Positions 61,366 through 64,000 of a stretch of DNA of 64,000 nucleotides are shown in pieces. Source of the DNA: DASVCN01 sp040905665 (GTDB lineage: Bacteria; Deinococcota; Deinococci; Deinococcales; Trueperaceae); NCBI GenBank assembly GCA_040905665.1, contig JBBDRD010000041.1, forward strand, positions 1 through 64,000, in the 5' to 3' direction. Position 1 is the first letter of the stretch. Every line of letters starts with the position of its first letter. The notes below the pieces were generated by a model. That model had not been told where the DNA came from, did no database searches, and saw only the letters and a program-made list of their open reading frames with translations. The position numbers and the translations under genes were made by a program.

Positions 61366-61716
61366 GCTGTTCCCGGGAGTGCCCGCAACGCTCGATTTTC
61401 ATTCGACATATTTCCCATGGCCCCTGCTGCGCTTCTTGCGCCCCTGTCACGCCGGTGTCGTCTCGAGGACGTTTCGCGCGTGACCGTCGCGTTTCGTCAA
61501 GGCCCTGGGCTCCACGCTAGGCTAACTCCGTGCTAGGCTAAATGGAGCCAGGACTACCTTTAGAACGGTGGCTTCGGCGTTGGACACATCTTTGCTTGGC
61601 CGCGGGATGTGTCCTTTTCCTTGGTTTCGATCTCGATTGGCGGCTCGATTGGCGGCTCGCGAATGACTCTCTACTCCAATGAACTACGCGCCCGGAAACC
61701 GAGCGACCTCGCCCTC
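61366..61716. other. Intergenic region between lexA and imuB with repeats and a hairpin
   Basis: No gene. On the minus strand two 16-base units (TTAGCCTAGC followed by ACGGAG or GTGGAG) are in tandem at 61510-61541. GGACACATC/GATGTGTCC (61582-61614) forms a 9-bp stem. A 12-base unit, CGATTGGCGGCT, is directly repeated at 61634-61657. An ImuA gene, usual in other phyla at this position, is absent. Confidence 0.6.
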
Positions 61717-62343
61717 CTAACCATCACTCCCCTCGACGAGCAGTTGCTCCACCACTTCGCCGCGCAGCAGCGAACGGAACAACCCGTCGATATGGAGCGC
61801 ACCGGGATCGACCAGGAGCGTCGGATAGTCGGGGTTGTGGGGCCGCAAGGTATAGCGGCGCGGCGAGCCGCTCCAGTCGAGATACTTGAGGGTAGTTTCG
61901 TCTGTACCCACCCGTACCGCGCAGATCTCTCCGGACCGCTGTGGCTGACCACGTTGCAGCAGGACCACGTCGCCCTCCTGGATCCGCTCAGCCATCGAGT
62001 CTCCCCGCACCCGCAGGGCGAAACCCCCCTCCAGTCCGCGCAGGGCCAGGTGCCCCTCGGGATCGGGATATGCGCCAGCCGGCAAGCCGGCGGCGATCTC
62101 GCCGAAGAGTGGGATACCGCCCGGCCTGCGGCGCAAGATAAGGCGTGGACTACGCCCCGGGCCACGACTTTCCAGGTTCAGATGACCCTTGCCCGCGAGC
62201 GCCTCGAGATGCCCTCGAAGGGTTGAGTAACGGATGTCGAAGACACGGGCGACCTCCGCCAGATCGGGCAGCTCGCCCCGCTCGGCTAGTTGCCGCTCGA
62301 GGAAGGCGAGTATCTCCAGCTGCTTGTGGGGCGGTCGAGCCAT
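61717..62343 (-). CDS. lexA: LexA-like SOS repressor
   Basis: 208 residues. An N-terminal winged helix (QLEILAFLERQLAERGELPDLAEVARVFDIRYSTLRGHLEAL) precedes the autocleavage site Ala85-Gly86 in FGEIAAGLPAG. The S24 protease dyad is Ser116 in RVRGDSMAERIQEGD and Lys153 in TTLKYLDW. RecA-stimulated self-cleavage should inactivate it. A 23-bp inverted repeat spans its own TATAAT and a matching box covers dnaE2, giving an autoregulated mutasome regulon. The start has AAGGAGGAGGAG immediately upstream. Confidence 0.93.
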   Translation of the reverse strand: MARPPHKQLEILAFLERQLAERGELPDLAEVARVFDIRYSTLRGHLEALAGKGHLNLESRGPGRSPRLILRRRPGGIPLFGEIAAGLPAGAYPDPEGHLALRGLEGGFALRVRGDSMAERIQEGDVVLLQRGQPQRSGEICAVRVGTDETTLKYLDWSGSPRRYTLRPHNPDYPTLLVDPGALHIDGLFRSLLRGEVVEQLLVEGSDG

Positions 62344-62353
62344 CTCCTCCTCC

Positions 62354-62376
62354 TTACCCTACATATTATAGGGTAA
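62354..62376 (-). promoter_or_regulatory. LexA-like operator over the lexA promoter
   Basis: Perfect 8-bp inverted repeat TTACCCTA and TAGGGTAA with a seven-base spacer. On the minus strand it encloses TATAAT, and a GGAGGAGGAG ribosome-binding site follows. The sequence differs from the E. coli (CTGT-N8-ACAG) and Bacillus (GAAC-N4-GTTC) SOS boxes. Confidence 0.8.
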
Positions 62377-62547
62377 CAGCCAGGATAGGCTTGCCCTTGG
62401 GAGTTGTCAAGACGAGGCGCCGCTACGGCCCGGCGACCAACAGAGAGTTACGCAAGCCGGCACTCGGGCCAACGGGACACAGCCGCACCCGGACGCGAAA
62501 GCGGGGATAATCGATCGATAAAGCGGCATGCCAACAGGGGGAGCGAG

Positions 62548-63624
62548 ATGCGATTTCAGACCCAACTAACAAGGCGGCTCGGCCTCGAGCACCCAATAAT
62601 CCAGGCTCCCATGGCCGGCGGCGCTACCACCGTCGACCTCGTCGCAGCCGTATCCCAAGCCGGCGGCCTCGGCTCCTTCGGAGCCGCCTACAGCTCACCG
62701 GAACAAATTGTCGAACTATCACGAGAACTTCGCAGTCGCACCGACCGCCCCTTTGCGATCAACCTCTTCGTGCCGCTCCCGGAGCCGCGGCCGAGCGACC
62801 CCTCAGCAATGGTCGCGGCCATTTCGGGCTATCACGAGGAGCTCGGACTATCTGCTCCTGGCCCGCCAACCTGGACCCAGGACCCCTTCGAAGGGCAATT
62901 CGAAGCGGTACTCGAGTCGGGCGCCAACGTCTTCAGCTTTACATTCGGTACTCCACCCGACGACGCCATGAAGGCGCTCAAGCAGCAGGGAGTGTTCGTG
63001 ATCGGGACCGCCACTACCGTCAAAGAGGCGGTCACGCTCGAGCGCCTGGGCGTCGACGCAATAGCGGCGCAGGGCAGCGAGGCGGGCGCACATCGCGGCA
63101 CCTTCGCGGCCCCGTTCGAGAGCGCCATGATAGGAACCCTGGCGCTTGTGCCGCAGGTAGTCGACGCAGTGACCGTACCGGTGATCGCCTCGGGAGGAAT
63201 CATGGACGGCCGCGGAGTCGCTGCGGCGTTAGCGTTGGGGGCACAAGCCGCGCAGATGGGCACCGCCTTTCTCACCTGTGACGAAGCGGGGATCTCCCCG
63301 GCCCACAAGGAAGCGATCCTCGCGGCCGGAGAGGACGAAACGCGAGTAACGAGGGCATTTTCGGGCCGGCCGGCGCGTGGCATCGTCAACCGCTTCATGA
63401 AGGAGGTCGAGATGGCCGACGGCGGCGACCGGCTGCTCCCCTTCCCACTCCAGAACACGCTCACCAGCGAGATGCGAAAGGCCGCCGGGCAGCAGGGCCG
63501 GGCCGAGTACCTGTCGCTGTGGGCAGGCCAGGGGGTGCGCCTGGCCTGCCGGCTTAGCGCCAAGGAACTGGTCGAGCACGTGACCGCCGAGCTCGAGGAG
63601 ACCGTGACGCGCCTCGGCAGTTAA
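62548..63624 (+). CDS. Nitronate monooxygenase / enoyl-reductase II-type flavoprotein
   Basis: 358 residues from ATG 62548 (GGGGGAGCGAG upstream). FMN TIM barrel: IIQAPMAGGATTVDLVAAVSQAGGLGSFGAAYSSPEQI, FAINLFVPLPEP, FSFTFGTPPDDAMKALKQQGVFVIGTATTVKEAV, AAQGSEAGAHRGTF (the catalytic-His motif of nitronate monooxygenases) and VPVIASGGIMDGRGVAAALALGAQAAQMGTAFLTCDEAG. It detoxifies alkyl nitronates such as propionate 3-nitronate. A long insertion-free length fits class I enzymes. It is not obviously linked to the SOS genes. Confidence 0.9.
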   Translation: MRFQTQLTRRLGLEHPIIQAPMAGGATTVDLVAAVSQAGGLGSFGAAYSSPEQIVELSRELRSRTDRPFAINLFVPLPEPRPSDPSAMVAAISGYHEELGLSAPGPPTWTQDPFEGQFEAVLESGANVFSFTFGTPPDDAMKALKQQGVFVIGTATTVKEAVTLERLGVDAIAAQGSEAGAHRGTFAAPFESAMIGTLALVPQVVDAVTVPVIASGGIMDGRGVAAALALGAQAAQMGTAFLTCDEAGISPAHKEAILAAGEDETRVTRAFSGRPARGIVNRFMKEVEMADGGDRLLPFPLQNTLTSEMRKAAGQQGRAEYLSLWAGQGVRLACRLSAKELVEHVTAELEETVTRLGS

Positions 63625-63686
63625 TTAGCCCCTCCGGTACACCTGGCCTTGCACACGCGCCCTGCAGGCGGTACAGTTCGTTTTCC

Positions 63687-64000
63687 ATGCGAATCCTGGT
63701 TTCCAATGACGACGGTATCTTTAGCCCCGGTATAGCGGCCCTGGCCCGTATCGCCAGAGAGTTCGGCGAAGTGCGCGTCGTGGCGCCCGACGTCGAGCAG
63801 TCGGGCATGGGGCACGCGATCACCATCAAGCGGCCCCTGCACTACCACTCCGTTCCGCTCAATGGCTTCGAGGCCTATCGGGTCGACGGCACTCCGGCCG
63901 ATTGCGTTGCCTTGGGTACCCATCACTGGGACGAAGTCGACCTGGTGCTCAGCGGCATCAACCTGGGGCTCAATATCGGCCACAACGTGTGGCATTCCGG
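63687..64000 (+). CDS. surE: 5'-nucleotidase SurE (partial, continues beyond window)
   Basis: The first 104 residues are present: MRILVSNDDGIFSPGIAALA with the metal-binding Asp8-Asp9 pair, VVAPDVEQSGMGHAITIKRPLHY and YRVDGTPADCVALGTHHWDEVDLVLSGINLGLNIGHNVWHSG, typical of SurE. It is a nucleoside-5'-monophosphate phosphatase that also acts on short polyphosphates. The start is at ATG 63687. The remaining two thirds lie outside the window. Confidence 0.95.
   Translation, partial: MRILVSNDDGIFSPGIAALARIAREFGEVRVVAPDVEQSGMGHAITIKRPLHYHSVPLNGFEAYRVDGTPADCVALGTHHWDEVDLVLSGINLGLNIGHNVWHS

Noticed and set aside
1..64000. A CRISPR array
   Set aside because: No series of regularly spaced identical repeats was seen anywhere in the window.

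Overview
The window is high-GC bacterial DNA, most likely from Deinococcota and plausibly a Trueperales-type lineage. That placement is an inference. It rests on a remnant of the Deinococcus-type end-protection protein DdrA, a lexA / imuB / dnaE2 SOS-mutagenesis set with no imuA, and several start codons that sit directly behind TANNNT -10 hexamers with no Shine-Dalgarno, as in leaderless Deinococcus genes.

Layout. 1-1.1 kb: 3' part of an ectoine-type aspartate kinase. 1.2-4.5 kb: acetamidase and MFS remnants, a Phd/PIN toxin-antitoxin pair, a YczE-like membrane protein and a broken HIT protein. 4.8-10 kb (minus strand): phnF-phnD-phnC-phnE-phnE-HAD, an uptake operon for phosphonate or organophosphate with its own HutC-type repressor and a candidate operator. 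10.2-22.2 kb: an integrated element at the 3' end of tRNA-Val(CAC), bounded by a 26/27-nt direct repeat. Its working core (18.0-22.0 kb) is a zinc-ribbon/HTH protein, an excisionase-like protein, a DUF3987 protein and a tyrosine integrase. Its left part is a decaying cargo zone (APH, GNATs, VOC, secreted proteins, a frameshifted ddrA, a PAS histidine kinase, a serine-recombinase remnant).

22.5-26.9 kb: a cysteine-synthase-like gene, then an SHMT-like gene translationally coupled to a fused LeuC-LeuD-type hydro-lyase, an unassigned pathway. 26.9-29.8 kb: a LuxR/ATPase regulator and a secreted cupin. 29.9-40.2 kb: PepF, a ClC channel with CBS domains, CtaG, an acidic secreted protein, RecQ, and an SDR/FRG pair. 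40.5-46.5 kb: a sugar or sugar-acid locus with a zinc dehydrogenase, RpiR regulator, ABC importer and gluconokinase. 46.8-52.8 kb: an AfsR/SARP regulator, a second secreted cupin behind SARP-like direct repeats, and a berberine-bridge-type oxidase.

52.9-62.4 kb: the SOS mutasome. dnaE2 and lexA each carry the same 23-bp inverted-repeat box over a -10 hexamer; imuB has lost its polymerase acidic residues and overlaps a small DUF6504-like gene. The set is split by toxin-antitoxin genes (VapBC, HicAB, two PIN remnants), and the dnaE2 3' end is duplicated on the far side of the VapBC pair. 62.5-64 kb: nitronate monooxygenase and the start of surE.

The most notable points are the tRNA-bounded element, the two-site LexA-like regulon with its TA-interrupted cassette, the SARP operator, and two genes (phnC and a VOC gene) whose only well-placed start codon is ATC.
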